64,000 nt of DNA from Mytilus edulis (GCF_963676685.1 NC_092350.1:7305486-7369485), one strand, 5' to 3'. Shown: positions 42,824 to 55,610, counted from the stretch's first letter. The notes: a model not told the origin generated them from the letters alone. Program-made: numbers and translations.

Positions 42824-45800
42824 ATGGCCAGAGAGCTAACAGCTTCAGAAGAAAACAATGTTAACTGTCTCAATGATACAATGACATCGGCAATAAACAA
42901 AGTGATGGGACAAGATACACAGTCATATGACGAATTCATCAATGGGTTTCAGCACATAACTAAAGGTTTGTAAGTTACAGATTTGGTTCAATTAAAATAT
43001 TGAGTAATATCAGATACTAGCATTCTTTTTTAATTGTCCATTTATGAATTGATAAATTATTAAGAAACTTAGGTTTCAAATCCCTAAGGCAAATTTAAGC
43101 TTATATGGATTTGGTTATTACAATGTATTTGTAGGTACTCTTTGTTTATATAAAGCTCTTCAGCTATTTTGGTTCTTATATGTGTTATGTATTGCTTTGT
43201 AAAAGGTGAGACGTTAATAAAATATTGTATTGTATATATCCTTGGTCTTCATATATCAGCTTAGAGCATTCCAAGGCCTGCTGAAGGTAAATCCAAATTT
43301 TACAGAGGCACTTTAGTCTCATAAAAGTTTATATCAAGTGCTGTTTTCATTTATACAGCTATTTAAAAAAAAAGTGAGAAAAAAAGTTAAACTTTATACA
43401 TGTACAAAATGTATTATTGATCATGAGTTTGTTGACAGATTTGACAAATTAATGTACATTTGTGTATACATTTTTTACATGCATGTAAGTTACTCTAAAT
43501 AGCTACAGCTTGAATGAACAGATTTTATTGGCCACTCAACTTAATAAGGACTGCTACAAACGTACATATCTAACTATATATTGGATATTGTATGCATACC
43601 TATTGTGGTAGATCTTACTTTGAACGTTGAAATTAAATAATAATGACACATCTGGCTGGATAGAGTGTCTATTGGCGGATCCAGGGGGGGTGGGTTTCCG
43701 GGGTTGGAACCCCCCCTCCTTTTTTTTTTGCCGATCAATTCATTTGAATGGGGACATATAATGTCAAATATGTGGTTTAAGTTTAAATATTTTAGAGGTA
43801 TATCTCAGTGAAGTACGACTGAACTTGTGTGCATTATTGGTATATAATCATTTGATGATTCTTTGTTTTAATCAGAAACTGTTAATCAGCCTAAGAAACT
43901 GAAAAGCACCACAAAAACCCTCAGAACAGAGGATGTTGAGAGGAAACAGCCATCACAAACCAAATCAGGGAGATTACAGCAAAACAAAGCTGAGCAATTA
44001 CAGGCTGACAAGAATACACATATAATGTCTGATGATGAACTGGAAGAAGAGGTTAAATATTTAAGATAATTGAAAGAAGCATAAAATATGCACATTAACA
44101 TCAATACTCACAGTTAAATCCTAACTTATGTTTCTTAGTCTTAAGAGATTAAAATCAGGATAATACATCAAATGTCAGGCTGGCTCAAGTATTTTTGGAA
44201 GCCCTGAAAATTTCATACATGTATTTAAAAATGTTGTAATATTGTATACATGTGTATCTGAAAATTTACTTTATTTTGATTTGATAAGTCATACATGTGC
44301 AATCATATCTTATCCCCCAAAAGATTACAGAAATAACTTACTGGCCGTTTTCATGTATTCCATCACATGCACAGATTTATGATGGGCTTTTACAACACAT
44401 CCCTTGATTTATATGAATTTATAAGCTTACAAAATTCAATGTTTAAAACTGAAAACAAATTGGAAACTGTTATTGTAAATAAGATTTTGATGACTGTTTT
44501 TAAGGTGCTTGACAGTGGAACCATAGCAACAGAAATGACTTTTGAAGATTGTTCATCTAGAGTCAAGGTTAGAAACATTATTTGTTTGATTTTGCTGATA
44601 ATTCTCAAGTATTGTGATACCTTTTGAATTCATAGATGGAGAAAATCTCGCAGTATATACAATGCTAGTGTATCAAGATTTACCTTCTGTTGATTTCCAC
44701 AGAAAATATCACATTGCTTCCTACATGCCTCTTTATGTACATGTATGACATCTTCACTTATTATATTGAAATTATAATAAGTAATTAGCAGAAAATGTTT
44801 TGAACAAAAAATGACCAGCAATACAATGTTTACAAAAATAGAAATCAAGGATTTTTTATAGCTGTTTTTTGGTTTAAAATAAAGACATTAAACCATAATA
44901 AAGCATTCAATATCCATTGGAATTCTTTATAATTATTTGTGTGAAAAAAAAAATTAAGAAAAAAAAATTGATAATGGTTTGGGTTATCCCTCTTTGTATA
45001 AGTACAATGTATCAAGACATGAACCAGTGCAACAAAACAATGCTGGTATAATTAAGGGGAGGATACACTCACTGCATACATTTAATCAAGACCACCAAAA
45101 TCTTACAACCTCATTAAAAACACCAAGATATGAACACAAAAAAGTTTCTTGGGAAAGGGACAGGCTGATTATTATATGGTGGGCTCCAAGGAATTCTCTT
45201 TGAATAAAGCATTTCAATACCAGTAATTGAGTAGTAGAATTTTCAACTGATAATTTTACAGCCCATAACAAGAATTATCAAGCAATTATACCTTAGCCTT
45301 TCAGTTAATTGAATAAATCACTGTTACCATAACTTATACTGTTTTGGAATAGCTAAGTCATTATCTAATAGTCCCAACAAAAATGATATGTGAGAATATT
45401 TAACAGTAGAAATTGAGAAATTACCTCCCTTTGTCCATTTATAAGTGTTAGCATGTGTTTTTTAATTTTAGTTGGACAACTTTATTGAGGATGACATGTC
45501 AGATGAGGAGGTTCCGGGATATATAGCAAGCTTTGGACAAGGTAAAAATATTGTGTTTTACAAATCATTAATTCCTGGTAATTATTTCCTAAGAACTATG
45601 AACAGTTGTACCCAGTTTATCAGACATCAATAGAAGAAGTTATAAAGGATTTAAGATCTGACAATTACAAAGCAATGTAATAAAAACAGGCAAAACTGGA
45701 GTCTTGGAAAAAAAACCAGATTTATTACAATCAAGACTTAAACATCCAAGAAATGAGTTACACATTTAAAAAAGAAGGTTGCGGATCCAAGGGGGTTGGG

Positions 45801-48725
45801 GGTTGAAACTCTCTCTTTTTCTTTGATGATAAATGCTTCTGGATTGGAACCCCCTTTAAATATTGGCTCAATCCACCAGCCCCCTGCATCTTGTACTGGT
45901 CTAAAGTTGTAAGGCACATGTTATTTTTATGCTTTATTTAAAAGATAAACATTATTATAGAAAAAGGTCTGTATGCCGCTGTACGAGTGTGTACTCTAAA
46001 GACACAAATAAACAAAATAGGTGCATCATGTTTACGTTTCATTAGACATTTTTACTTAGTTTTGGCTTTTATTTTTATTTGGTGTTTAAAAGAGTAAAGT
46101 TTTTTTTGTAATTTATTCTTATTTCATCTGAAAATACACCAAGCATTGTGATACATAAATATATAGATAATTCATAAAACATATATATTGATATTAAATT
46201 TTTCAATAACAGTCTAAAATTAAAAAGTTAGCTATGCTAATTGTTATAAATTTTCTACTCGATCATACACATCCTTTGTCATTCTCGATTAGAATACCTG
46301 AATATGTTGGTAAGGTTAATGATGGCATCAGCCTTCTCCTCTAGCCAGATGCGTCACTTCCTATACAATGATGTTGAACATGAGAGGTACCAGGAGAGGC
46401 CACCAGAGATCATTAACAGATAACATGTTGGACAGAATCACATAATAAATGTCAACCTGAGTCAAGGGGAGATAATTCAAATACAATCAAACAACAAGTA
46501 TATCAATATATATATATACCAATAACAATAAACATAGATATTATTAGATAGTACTTTTAAGATGCACACAAATCACTGTCCAGTTGTGATGTGCATCAAA
46601 AGAGTAAAGTTGTTCATATCATATTGATAGAGTTTGATGTGGCAGATAAATGGTAATAAGTGGACATAGTAAACTCTAAAAAAATACTTAATTTGTAAGA
46701 ATAAATAAAAAGTTTAAAACATTTTATTTGTTTCTTAGAGTCAAATGAAAAGAATGAAGACTTGTTACCAGATATTCCTGATGTCAACACTGGCTATGGA
46801 AATTACAACTCGGACTGTTTAACAAATATGGAAACAACGACAGTTCATTCCAATCATACATCAGAGAATATGAAAAATGACGATTCAACTGAGGAGCCTG
46901 ATTTAATGTCTGAAATAGTAAAGGAAGACAAACGTTTGGTATCAGACAGTTCAGAGAATGAAAATACTGATGAAAACTCAGACGTTATAGAAGTCGGAGA
47001 TAAGACTAGTCAGATGTCATTGTACCCTGGAGAGGCGGAGCCAGAGTCAGAGGTCACAGGGAGGAACATAACTTCACATACAAATCTAGATTTTTTAGTG
47101 GTGACAAGTCGATCACATGATCAGAGAGAACAGGTTGGTACTGACACATGGCATATATAAAAAAAAAATGATCTGATGTCTATCTTAAAAATCAGTTTTG
47201 GATATGCCTGAAGTCAAATATTAATGTGCTAAATTCCTATAAAACTTTGTGAGATGCTATAATTGACTCAAAATAACTTCCAAAACCATCTTATTAATAA
47301 ATGAGTATTGAATCCTGCTTGTCACATTTGACTTTAGTTTACTAGGATTGCCAGAGGTGAAGATTGAGGGTTTATTGAGGCACTCCTGCTTCCTCCACCA
47401 ATAAAAACTGACTGTCATAAAATAGCCGATAGTACTGAAATAGTCGTTAAAACTCAAAAAATCAATCAAATGTAGTTCTGTAATTCCATTGATTTCAGAA
47501 TATGGTTTAAAGTGAAATCAAACATACTTTGAATTCATTTATTTTCATGGGTACCAACTTTTGTTGAAGGAAGCCATTTTGAAGTGCAAGTTTGCAATTA
47601 AATATTAGATTCCTTCGTTTTGCTGAAGTTGACGTAAATGTACAAGGCTATGAGAACTTACACTTCATTGAACATTATATAAATAACACAGAGAGGGTGA
47701 TAGAGCAGATTGTTTCCCCCAGAAAACATTGTCAACCGCCGCAAAGCCAAGGTTGACAATGCGTTTTTGAGGGGTACCAATCTGCTCTATCACCCTCTCA
47801 GCTATGTGTTATTTAATTAATTATACTGAATGTCCTATCATTATTGTCTTTTACTGATCAAGATTACATTATGTTTTCTGATCTGTCCGTCCATCAGTTC
47901 ATTCGTTCGTCTGTCCGTTTGTCCCGCTTCAGGTTAAAGTTCTTGGTCGAGGTAGTTTTTGATGAAGTTGAAGTCCAATCAACTTGAAACTTAGCAACCA
48001 TGTTCCTATGACATGATCTTTCTAATTTTAATGCCAAATTAGAGATTTCCCCCAATTTTTATGGTCTATTGAACATAGAAAATGATAGGGCGGATGTACT
48101 TGGGACACATTCTTGTTTTCAAAGTATTTTCTGTGAGGCAAGATGATTTATTTTTTTAATCAAATGATAAAATCTGAGCGAAAACGTAGAACTTAAGCAT
48201 ATATTTAATTATTTGATGTAAATTCAATTCATTGTCCTTTCAATTGTCGACTTCTGATTGGTCTGGACGAAAGGGTAACTAACATTAAAAAAAAACGTCA
48301 CCTGCTCAGCCATGTGATAGAGTTAATTAACACTCTCGTAGTAGCCAATCAAAATATGCCATTTTAATGTGAAGTATAATAATTAAATTTATGGTTTATC
48401 TTCATGTTATACATAAAAAAAATGAAAAACAGTAAATCTCACTTTTAATAAATAACAATAAACATCTCAGTCAACTAATGGACTTTTTACAAGAGCACAG
48501 AAAACTAATTCATTGATTTAATTTTGATCATGATGACATATATTTATACTCTGTGAATATTTTTTTTTCTAATTTTAGATATGTCCAGATACATCAGACG
48601 AAGTAGAACCATTTTCATTGGACAATGATTTTGATTATGACAATGTTATATTAACTCCAAAGTTCACCATGAAGGAAGTTGCACATTTGAAATCATTTCT
48701 ACCAAGAACTGATGTCAAGGCATGA
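42824..48725 (+). CDS. IFTAP: IFTAP homologue (intraflagellar transport-associated protein), six coding exons
   Basis: Exons 42824-42965, 43876-44051, 44505-44567, 45472-45541, 46739-47133 and 48579-48725 join in phase to 331 codons including the TGA stop. The ATG has a strong context (ACCATGG) and TTTGTAG lies just before, so a non-coding first exon is likely. Splice borders are GT/AG. The protein is acidic. From memory of vertebrate IFTAP (C11orf74), three parts match: the N-terminal helix with [14 protein letters not shown], the central [13 protein letters not shown] with [11 protein letters not shown] further on, and the C-terminal [17 protein letters not shown]. That family binds the IFT-A complex and affects ciliary membrane-protein traffic. 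The long fifth exon is low-complexity and Ser/Asp/Glu-rich, which makes the protein longer than its vertebrate relative. No transmembrane segment. AATAAA follows at 48767. Confidence 0.8.
42966..43875 (+). other. IFTAP intron 1
   Basis: Opens GTTTGT. A stronger-looking donor (GTAAGT, 42970) would put a stop in exon 2, so the first site is preferred. The intron contains a small TIR element at 43665. Confidence 0.55.
43665..43800 (+). mobile_element. Small TIR-type element fragment in IFTAP intron 1
   Basis: TTGGCGGATCCAGGGGGGG, then GGGGTTGGAACCCCCCCTCC and TCAATTCATTTGAATGGGGA; related to 8392 and 45775. The right end is not clear. Confidence 0.6.
45775..45890 (+). mobile_element. Small TIR-type element fragment in IFTAP intron 4
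   Basis: TTGCGGATCCAAGGGGGTTG through TGGATTGGAACCCCCTTTAA to CTCAATCCACC; diverged member of the same family. Confidence 0.55.
46293..46423 (+). CDS. Coding-like fragment in IFTAP intron 4; possible alternative last exon
   Basis: After CCTTTGTCATTCTCGATTAG a frame reads [18 protein letters not shown], then [20 protein letters not shown] and IINR, and stops at TAA 46421-46423. Residue composition looks like a folded protein and unlike the low-complexity IFTAP sequence around it. Spliced from IFTAP exon 4 the phase fits (G plus AA gives Glu). I do not recognise the sequence. It may be an alternative terminal exon, a fragment of another gene, or chance. Confidence 0.3.
47676..47815. mobile_element. 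Long foldback element in IFTAP intron 5
   Basis: AAATAACACA, GAGGGTGATAGAGCAGATTG and CATTGTCAACC on the left pair with GGTTGACAATG, CAATCTGCTCTATCACCCTC and TGTGTTATTT on the right, about 140 bp. Related wording (GTGATAGAGTTAATTAACAC, with CCAATCAAAA) recurs at 48314-48355. Confidence 0.75.
47878..48115 (-). mobile_element. Dispersed repeat D (copy 2), IFTAP intron 5
   Basis: Reverse of the copy at 8585-8835: GTTTGTCCCGCTTCAGGTTA, TTGAAGTCCAATCAACTTGA, TAATGCCAAATTAGAG, TTGAACATAGAAAATGATAG. Confidence 0.75.
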
Positions 48726-48766
48726 TACTTCAGATGAAAACTTTTAATCAACATTCCGTCCTTTAT

Positions 48767-48772
48767 AATAAA
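48767..48772 (+). terminator. Poly(A) signal of the IFTAP gene
   Basis: AATAAA 42 bp after the stop codon. Confidence 0.6.
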
Positions 48773-48999
48773 ATGCCAGAAATACTAATACAAATATTGT
48801 TCATGTTTTAACCTTGTAATGTTTTAAAACCAAAAAACCATGAAAATTGAAAGAATTAATTCCAATTTATTAAGCAGAAAATACCATGTAGCACCATTCA
48901 ATCAGCACCTACATAAAGAGCATTTTTCCCAGTTGATATGTTATTCCAGGGCTTGTATTTTGCTATCACAATTTTCTTGATAAAAGGTTGCTTCTCAAA

Positions 49000-49345
49000 A
49001 AGAAGCTATTAAACCAATTGTTCTAAGTGGTGAAGTTGGAGTCATCCATTTGTGAATTGTATGGATGCCATCACAAGCTTGTTGACTGTTATGGAATATC
49101 TGTTTCACAGATGATAGCAGATATGCTTCAATTGTCGTAATTACAACCCAATTCCCTGCTCCCCAAATGAGACCTAAGGAAATGGCTTTTTATCAGGGTT
49201 TTAACTCACATGAGCAACAGGATGGTTGCCACATGTGGAGCAGGATCTGCTTACCATTCCACACCTGGGCACCTGAGATCACCCCCAGTTTTAATTGAGG
49301 TTTGTATGGTCCACCTATTTGTCTGTTGGTCTTTTTTCTATTTTG
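49000..49345 (+). mobile_element. Dispersed mussel repeat, degenerate
   Basis: Contains GCCACATGTGGAGCAGGATC, TGCTTACCATTCC and GGCACCTGAGATCACCCCCA, landmarks of a repeat I remember as abundant in mussels, preceded by GTCGTAATTACAACCC. Confidence 0.65.
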
Positions 49346-49454
49346 GCCTTGGTGTCAATTATATTTGACTTCTGAGTTTGAATTACCCTTTGGTTTCTTT
49401 CACCTCTCTTCCACTTAATATTTAATATGCACATGCATATGCATTCTTTTTCGC

Positions 49455-50325
49455 TCACCGTTCAGAAAGTGCTATCACCTGGTATCCCTCGTCCGTCTGG
49501 TGTTTATAAAAGGCCCCGATAAAACAATGTAAAACAATTGAAACAAGAAAACAAACGGTAAACTATTTCAAACATCTTCTCCCCTGAAACTACTGAAGCA
49601 ATTACTACCAAACGTTAGCTGAATAATTCTTAGGGTATATAAACTTTGTGTTTTATTTTATGTTTCGTTTAAAAACATGGCCGCCAAGGCTAATAATATA
49701 ACATAGGGGTAAAATGCAGTTTTTGGCTTATATCTCAAACACTAAAGTATTAAGAGCAAATCTGATGTGAGGTAAAATTGTTTATAAGGTAAAGTTCTAT
49801 CAGCCCTAATATTTTCAGATGAATCTGATAACCCATTGTTGGGTTGCTGCCACAAAATTGATAATTTTAAGGAAATTTTAGAAGTTTTTAGTTATTATCT
49901 TGAATATTAGCAAAAATGTTCAGCAAAGTAAGATCTACATAAAAGTTTATGGGACCAAAATTGTCAATGGACCCCTTAAGGATTTACTGCCCTCTAAAGA
50001 CAATTTACTGAATTTGTTCATCCAGTTTGCTTGCTTTAAAACTGCTGAATCACTTTCAGCAAAACTTAGGCTGAATGAGTTGCAGAATATCTAGTATAAA
50101 TTTTATTTCCTTGTACGTCAAGAGACATAGCCACTATGACTAAAATGGAACATAGGGGGTAAAATGCACTTTTTTCGCTTTTGAAAATATGACAGATACA
50201 AAGAACATTTAAATGGAATTTTTAAGACACCCATTTAAAATATATATTGAAAAGCAAAATTATCATTATGGAACATAACAAGTGAGCTATTCAGGCTCTT
50301 CGGAGCCTCTTGTTTATATAGATTA
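49455..50325 (+). mobile_element. Dispersed repeat ending GCTCTTCGGAGCCTCTTGTT
   Basis: Opens TCGCTCACCGTTCAGAAAGTG, then a 60-bp piece of family A (49500-49560: TTATAAAAGGCCCCGATAAA). The body has ACATGGCCGCCAAGGCTAAT, ATAGGGGTAAAATGCAGTTT and a second GGGGGTAAAATGCACTTTTT. It closes AGTGAGCTATTCAGGCTC plus the hairpin-like GGCTCTTCGGAGCC. The 64-codon frame at 49900-50094 lies in it and is not a gene. Confidence 0.6.
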
Positions 50326-50454
50326 GGCCATTCTTTTTCTTATATCTATAAAAAACAAAGATAAAATACATTAATTGTTTTTATCTTGAAAATGTAAAGA
50401 TAGTCTAAATTAAATTCTCATGTTTATGTTAATATGCACATATGAAATGTTTAC

Positions 50455-52590
50455 TGTTGTCCTGTGGTGTTAACCTTTGTTTTGTTGTATTAACCTTTGT
50501 CCTGTGGTGTTGACCTTTGCCATGGGGTGTTTACTTTTGTCTTGTGGTGTTAACCTTTGTCTTGTGGTGTTTTTGTCTGGTGGTGTTAATTTTTGTCCTA
50601 TGGTGTTAACCTTTGTCCTGTGGTGTTGACCTTTGCCATTGGGTGTTTACTTTTGTCTTGTTGTGTTAACCTTTGTCCTGTGGTGTTGACCTTTTTCTTT
50701 TGTTGTTTACCTTTGTCTTGTTGTGTTAACCTTTGTCCTGCGGTGGTGTTTACCTTTGTCCTGTGGTGTTGACCTTTGCCATGGTGTGTTTACTTTTGTC
50801 TTGTGGTGTTAACCTTTGTCCTGTGGTGTTGACCTTTGTCTTTTGTTGTTTACCTTTGTCTTGTAGTGTTAACCTTTGTCCTGTTGTGTTTACCTTTGTC
50901 CTGCGGTGGTGTTACCCTTTGTCCTGTGGTGTTGACCTTTGCCATGGGGTGTTTACTTTTGTCTTGTGGTGTTAACCCTTGTCCTGTGGTGTTGACCTTT
51001 GTATTTTGTTGTTTACCTTTGTCTTGTTGTGTTAACCTTTGTCCTGTGGTGTTGACCTTTGTCTTTTACTGTTTACCTTTGTCTTGTGGTGTTTACCTTT
51101 GTCCTGTTATGTTTACCTTTGTCCTGTTATGTTTACCTTTGTCCTGCGGTATTGACCTTTGCCATCGGGTGTTTACTTTTGTCTTGTGGTGTAAACCTTT
51201 GTCTTGTGAGGTAACCTTTGTCCTGTGGTGTTAACCTTTGTTCTGTGGTGTTGACCTTTGCCATGGGGTGTTTACTGATGTCTTGTGGTGTTAACCTTTG
51301 TCTTGTGGTGTTAACCTTTGTCTTGTGGTGTTAACCTTTGTTCTGTGGTGTTGACCTTTGTCATGGGTTGTTTACTTCTGTCTTGTGGTGTCTACCTTTG
51401 TCTTGTGGTGTTAAACTTTGTCCTGTGGTGTTAACTTAATGTCCTGTGGTGTTAACCTAATGTCCTGTGGTGTTAACTTTGGTCTTGTGGTGTTAACCTT
51501 TGTCCTGTGGTGTTTATACTTTTTCTGTGAATTTTACCTATGTCCTTGGCGTTAATCTTTGTCATGTTGTGTTTACATTTGTCATGAGGGCTTTACCTTT
51601 GTCCTGTGGTGTTAATCTTATGTCCTGCGGTGTTTACCTTCTTATTGCGGTGTAAACTTTTGTCCTGTGGTGTTCACATTTGTCTTGTGGTTTTACCTTT
51701 GCCCTGTGGTATTTACCTTTTTCCTCTGGTTTTTACCTTTGTCTTGCGGTGTTTCAATTGTCTTGTCGTGTTAAAATTTGTCCTGTGTTGTTTAACTTTG
51801 TCCGTTGGTAAATAGCTTTGTCCTGTGGTGTTTATCTTTGTCATGTGGTGCATGTTAACATTTGTCCTGTGGTGTTAATTTTATGTCCTGCGATGTTTAT
51901 GTTTATCCTGTAGTGTTTACATTCGATCTGTGGTGTTAACATTTGTCTTGTGGTGTTTACCTTTGACCTGTGTTGTTTACATGTGTCCTGTAGTGTTAAC
52001 ATTTGTCGTGTGGTGTTTACCTTCGTCCTGTTGTGTTTGCCCTTGTTCTGTTGTGTTTACCTATGATCTGATGTGTTTACCTTTGTCTTGTGGTGTTTAC
52101 ATTTGTCCTGTGACGTTACCATTTGTTCTGTGGTGTTTACCGTAGTCCTGTGGTGTTTACTCTTGTTCTGTTGTGTTAACCTTTGTCCTGTGTTATTTAC
52201 CTTTGTCCTGTGATGTTGACTTTGTCTTCTGTTATTTACCCTTGTCCTGTGGTGTTTAACTTTGTCTTGTTTTGTACCTTCGTCCTGTGGTGTTTACTTT
52301 TGACCTGTGTTGTTTACATTTGTCCTGTAGTGTTAACATTTGTCGTGTGGTGTTTACCTTTGTCCTGTGGTATTTGCCCTTGTTCTGTTGTGTTTACCTA
52401 TGATCTGATATGTTTACCTTTGTCCTGTGGTGTTTACATTTGTCCTGTGATGTTAACATTTGTCCTGTGGTGTTTACATTTGCCCTGTGATGTTAACATT
52501 TGTCCTGTGTTGTTTACATTTGTCCTGTGATGTTAACATTTGTCCTGTGGTGTTTGCCCTTGATCTGATGTGTTTACGTTTGTCCTTTAA
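50455..52590 (+). repeat. Large 21-bp minisatellite
   Basis: About 100 copies of TTTGTCCTGTGGTGTTAACC plus one base, with GTTAAC/GTTTAC/GTTGAC and CTTGTGG/CCTGTGG variants. Seven-codon periodicity keeps long frames open (cysteine- and leucine-rich); these are not regarded as genes. Confidence 0.95.
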
Positions 52591-54420
52591 GTATAACCAT
52601 TGTTACACAGTCTTGGCACACACTTGATTTGTTCATATGAGAGATGATCATCTTACCAGCTTCTGGGTATATTGACATAATGGAAAAAATATGTAAAAGT
52701 CTTATATGTCTAAATGTACACTGTATGTGTTTTATTACGGCCTTGTGTAATGTTGGCACAAAGTAACAACAATGAAATTAACCACCAAAAAATTTAAATT
52801 CAAGAATCCGTTAGTTTCATTTATGTTGACGTGAACTTGTCCTCCTCTTTCTCTTGTTGTCTTTTATGTCAGATCATTATGGTCTTGCATTGCATATGGT
52901 TTTGTCATTGGCAATCATATCACATATTTTGATTTTTATATTGCATAAGATACAGACTTGCTTTCCGCAACGCATTGATAAGATACAGAAAGTGTATGGT
53001 ACATATCATATAAAGCCGTTTATTAACTAATTACTGTGAAATAATGGTACTCTACTCAACAAATTTGTATTAGAACTCAGAAAGGGGAAATTCACAATTG
53101 TCATTTAGCAATCTATGAATGAAAGTCTTTAAAACGGGTTTTAAACGAACTGTTAACACATTTTTTTAAAATAAAAATTCAGGCTTCATTAAGATTTGTT
53201 TGAAAATAAATATGATTGGCTGTCCAATAACACCGGTATGAGACCAATGCAATAGGAAGATCATGCTCGGGCAATGGATTTAGGTACGTAGAGAATATTC
53301 CCACGACGAGCAGGTACTTGTTCTTGGTTAACCATCATCATTTTATTTCATACATTATCATAAAGAGCAAATTACTAAGTATACTACCATGTAAACGTGT
53401 GAACAAATTAAAATGAAATCGAGTGGTCATTTTAAAATGAACTTTTGATGAAACATTGACGTGTCTAAATACTCATTCTTGCTTGTCACATGTTGAGTGT
53501 AGCTGAAATCCAATGGTTAGTTTGGTAGTAAACGTGACTTTTCAATAATACCCGTCAATTAAGACAGTATTAATATAGTTATATCAACTTAAAAAAAACA
53601 ATTAAAATAATTATGTTATCAGTGATCGGGAACGTACTATCTTTACAGTAAACCATTTCTACTGCTACTTAGTGTCAGAGTCAATCTATTAAAACGATGA
53701 TAAACACATTAGGATATATAATTTTATCATCAAAATAAATAGATCATACTGCTAGAGATGATAGGAGAGGATAAGAATTTTCAGAAGTCAAAATTTATTG
53801 ATTTTCTAACTATTTTTTGTTTTTCTATAAAGTTTAAGCTTAAGTAGCTCTCGGTTGGGTCTCTGATTAAGTTGTCTGATTCTGGTTGGTAGGTCTGGAT
53901 GGACAGACGAAATAAAAGAAAACATGAAAGAGAAATTAGAACGTGTAATGACAACATCATATTTTGTACGATAAAATAAGTGATAGTGGTATTAACATCA
54001 TTCAGTCGTAAATAATTTGGATGATAAGGTTTAGATAATTCATAATTTGTTTAGCTTCTGTTATAGATGATTTATTTTATTTTCAAACTGTACCCGCTAG
54101 GTATATATGACTTTCAGTATACAAACTGAAAATATTACCTTTCATCATAGAGGTGTGACTTTCTTGGTAAATATTTCATTTTCAGTTCAGGAACTGTTTT
54201 CAGTTTGTCCTTGCTTTTAACAGACATTTAACGATTTTAAACGGAACAAACTCTTGCAGAAATATGAAAAAACATTAATAGGTCACTGCTTCGATATGCA
54301 ACTTTGATTGTAACAAGTCTTTCGCATTTCTGCACATGTAACTTAGTCATAAATGCTGAATGACAACTGAAAGAGCATCCTGTCATTTTGATTGTTCCTT
54401 TTCAAATTATTTTTAAAGAG
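52591..54420. other. Non-coding, nothing firm
   Basis: A tiny reverse family A remnant (GTCATTGGCAATCATATCAC) lies near 52903. At about 53215-53330 sequence richer in G and C holds GATTGG and CCAAT and could be a promoter, but no exon follows that I can support. Confidence 0.35.
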
Positions 54421-54424
54421 AACA

Positions 54425-54575
54425 AAGAATATAGCTGATTATGGGGTATGGGCTTTCAAGTGCTTATTGTTGAAGACCGTATGGTGAACTGTAGTTGTTG
54501 TTTTCTGTGCCGTTTGGTCTCTTGCGGAGAGTTGTCTCATTAACAATCATGCCACACCTTCCTTTTTATTAAATC
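54425..54575 (-). mobile_element. Family A fragment
   Basis: GGGGTATGGGCTTTCAAGTG, GTTGAAGACCGTATGGTGAA, TTTGGTCTCTTGCGGAGAGT and TGTCTCATTAACAATCATGC. Confidence 0.75.
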
Positions 54576-54644
54576 AAACTCAACATAAACCACGATGCAA
54601 TAGCAACTAAACCAATGTATGATTTCGTGCTTTTGTTGATTTTT

Positions 54645-55610
54645 ATACGACCGTAAAAAAAAATTTGGGATCGTATAATGGTATGATGTCGTCTGCGTCG
54701 TCGTCGTCCGAAGACGCATTGGTTTCCGGACAATAACTTTAGTTTAAGCGAATATATATTTATGTTTTTTCAGAAGGTTCAATACCACAAAAGGAAGGTT
54801 GGGATTTATTTTGGGGATGTTGGTCCTAACCGATTAGAAATAAAAGGCCCAAAAGAGGCCCAAAAGAGGCCCAAAACAAGCATTTTTCTAGTTTCAGGAT
54901 AATAACTTGTGTGTAAGTATTTCAATTGCTCTGAAATTGTACCAAAATGTTTAATACCATGCACCAGTAGACGGTTGGGTCTCATTGTATGGGTTATGGT
55001 GCCAACACTTCAGGAATTAAGGGCCAAAAAGGGGCCAAAAACAAGCATTTTTCGAGTATCCAGACAATAACTTGTATTTTGTGCAAGTGTATGGATCTCT
55101 CTGAAATTGTACCACAATGTTCCATATAACAAAGGAAAAGCTGAGATTGAGTTTTGGGTTAATTGCCCTTAACATGTAGGAATTACGGGCAAAATAAGGG
55201 CTAAAAAGAAGCATTTTTCTAGTTTCCAGACAATAACTTGTGTTTAAGTGTATGGATCTCTCTGAAATGTACTACAAGGTTCCATACTACAAAGGAAAGG
55301 CTGGGATTGTGTTTTAGGGTTATTGCTTCAAGGGGGAATTCAATAAGCTTTTTTTTTGGGGGGGGGGTGATTTTTTGTTTACATTTTTTTTTAAGAGATT
55401 CATATTTTGTTTGAAGAAATCTTCAATTGCACAGTATTGCACAATAGATTTGTAAGATCTTTGACCACATTTATTGTGTGTCAGAAACCTATATTATGTC
55501 ACAATTTTATCACAATCCAAATTCACAGCATCAAGCTTGAATATTGTGTTCAAATTTGCCCCAACTGTTCAGGGTTCGACCTCTGCGGTCGTATCAGGCT
55601 GCGCTCAGCG
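54645..55610 (+). mobile_element. Element E2 with about 170-bp internal repeats
   Basis: Starts TTTATACGACCGTAAA and ends CTGCGGTCGTATCAGGCTGC, so ATACGACCG is inverted at the ends as ATACGCCCG is in E1. About four units contain AAGCATTTTTCTAGTTTC, CAATAACTTG, CTCTCTGAAATTGTACCA and GGCCAAAA-type blocks. The GTCGTCTGCGTCGTCGTCGTCC tract is near the left end. Recognised as a common bivalve repeat. Confidence 0.75.

Noticed and set aside
42966..42975. Alternative IFTAP exon 1 donor GTAAGT at 42970
   Set aside because: A better match to consensus, but joining it to exon 2 gives an immediate stop, while the donor at 42966 keeps the frame.
44979..45203. 74-codon frame in IFTAP intron 3
   Set aside because: Not in phase with a supported splice pair and the peptide looks random.
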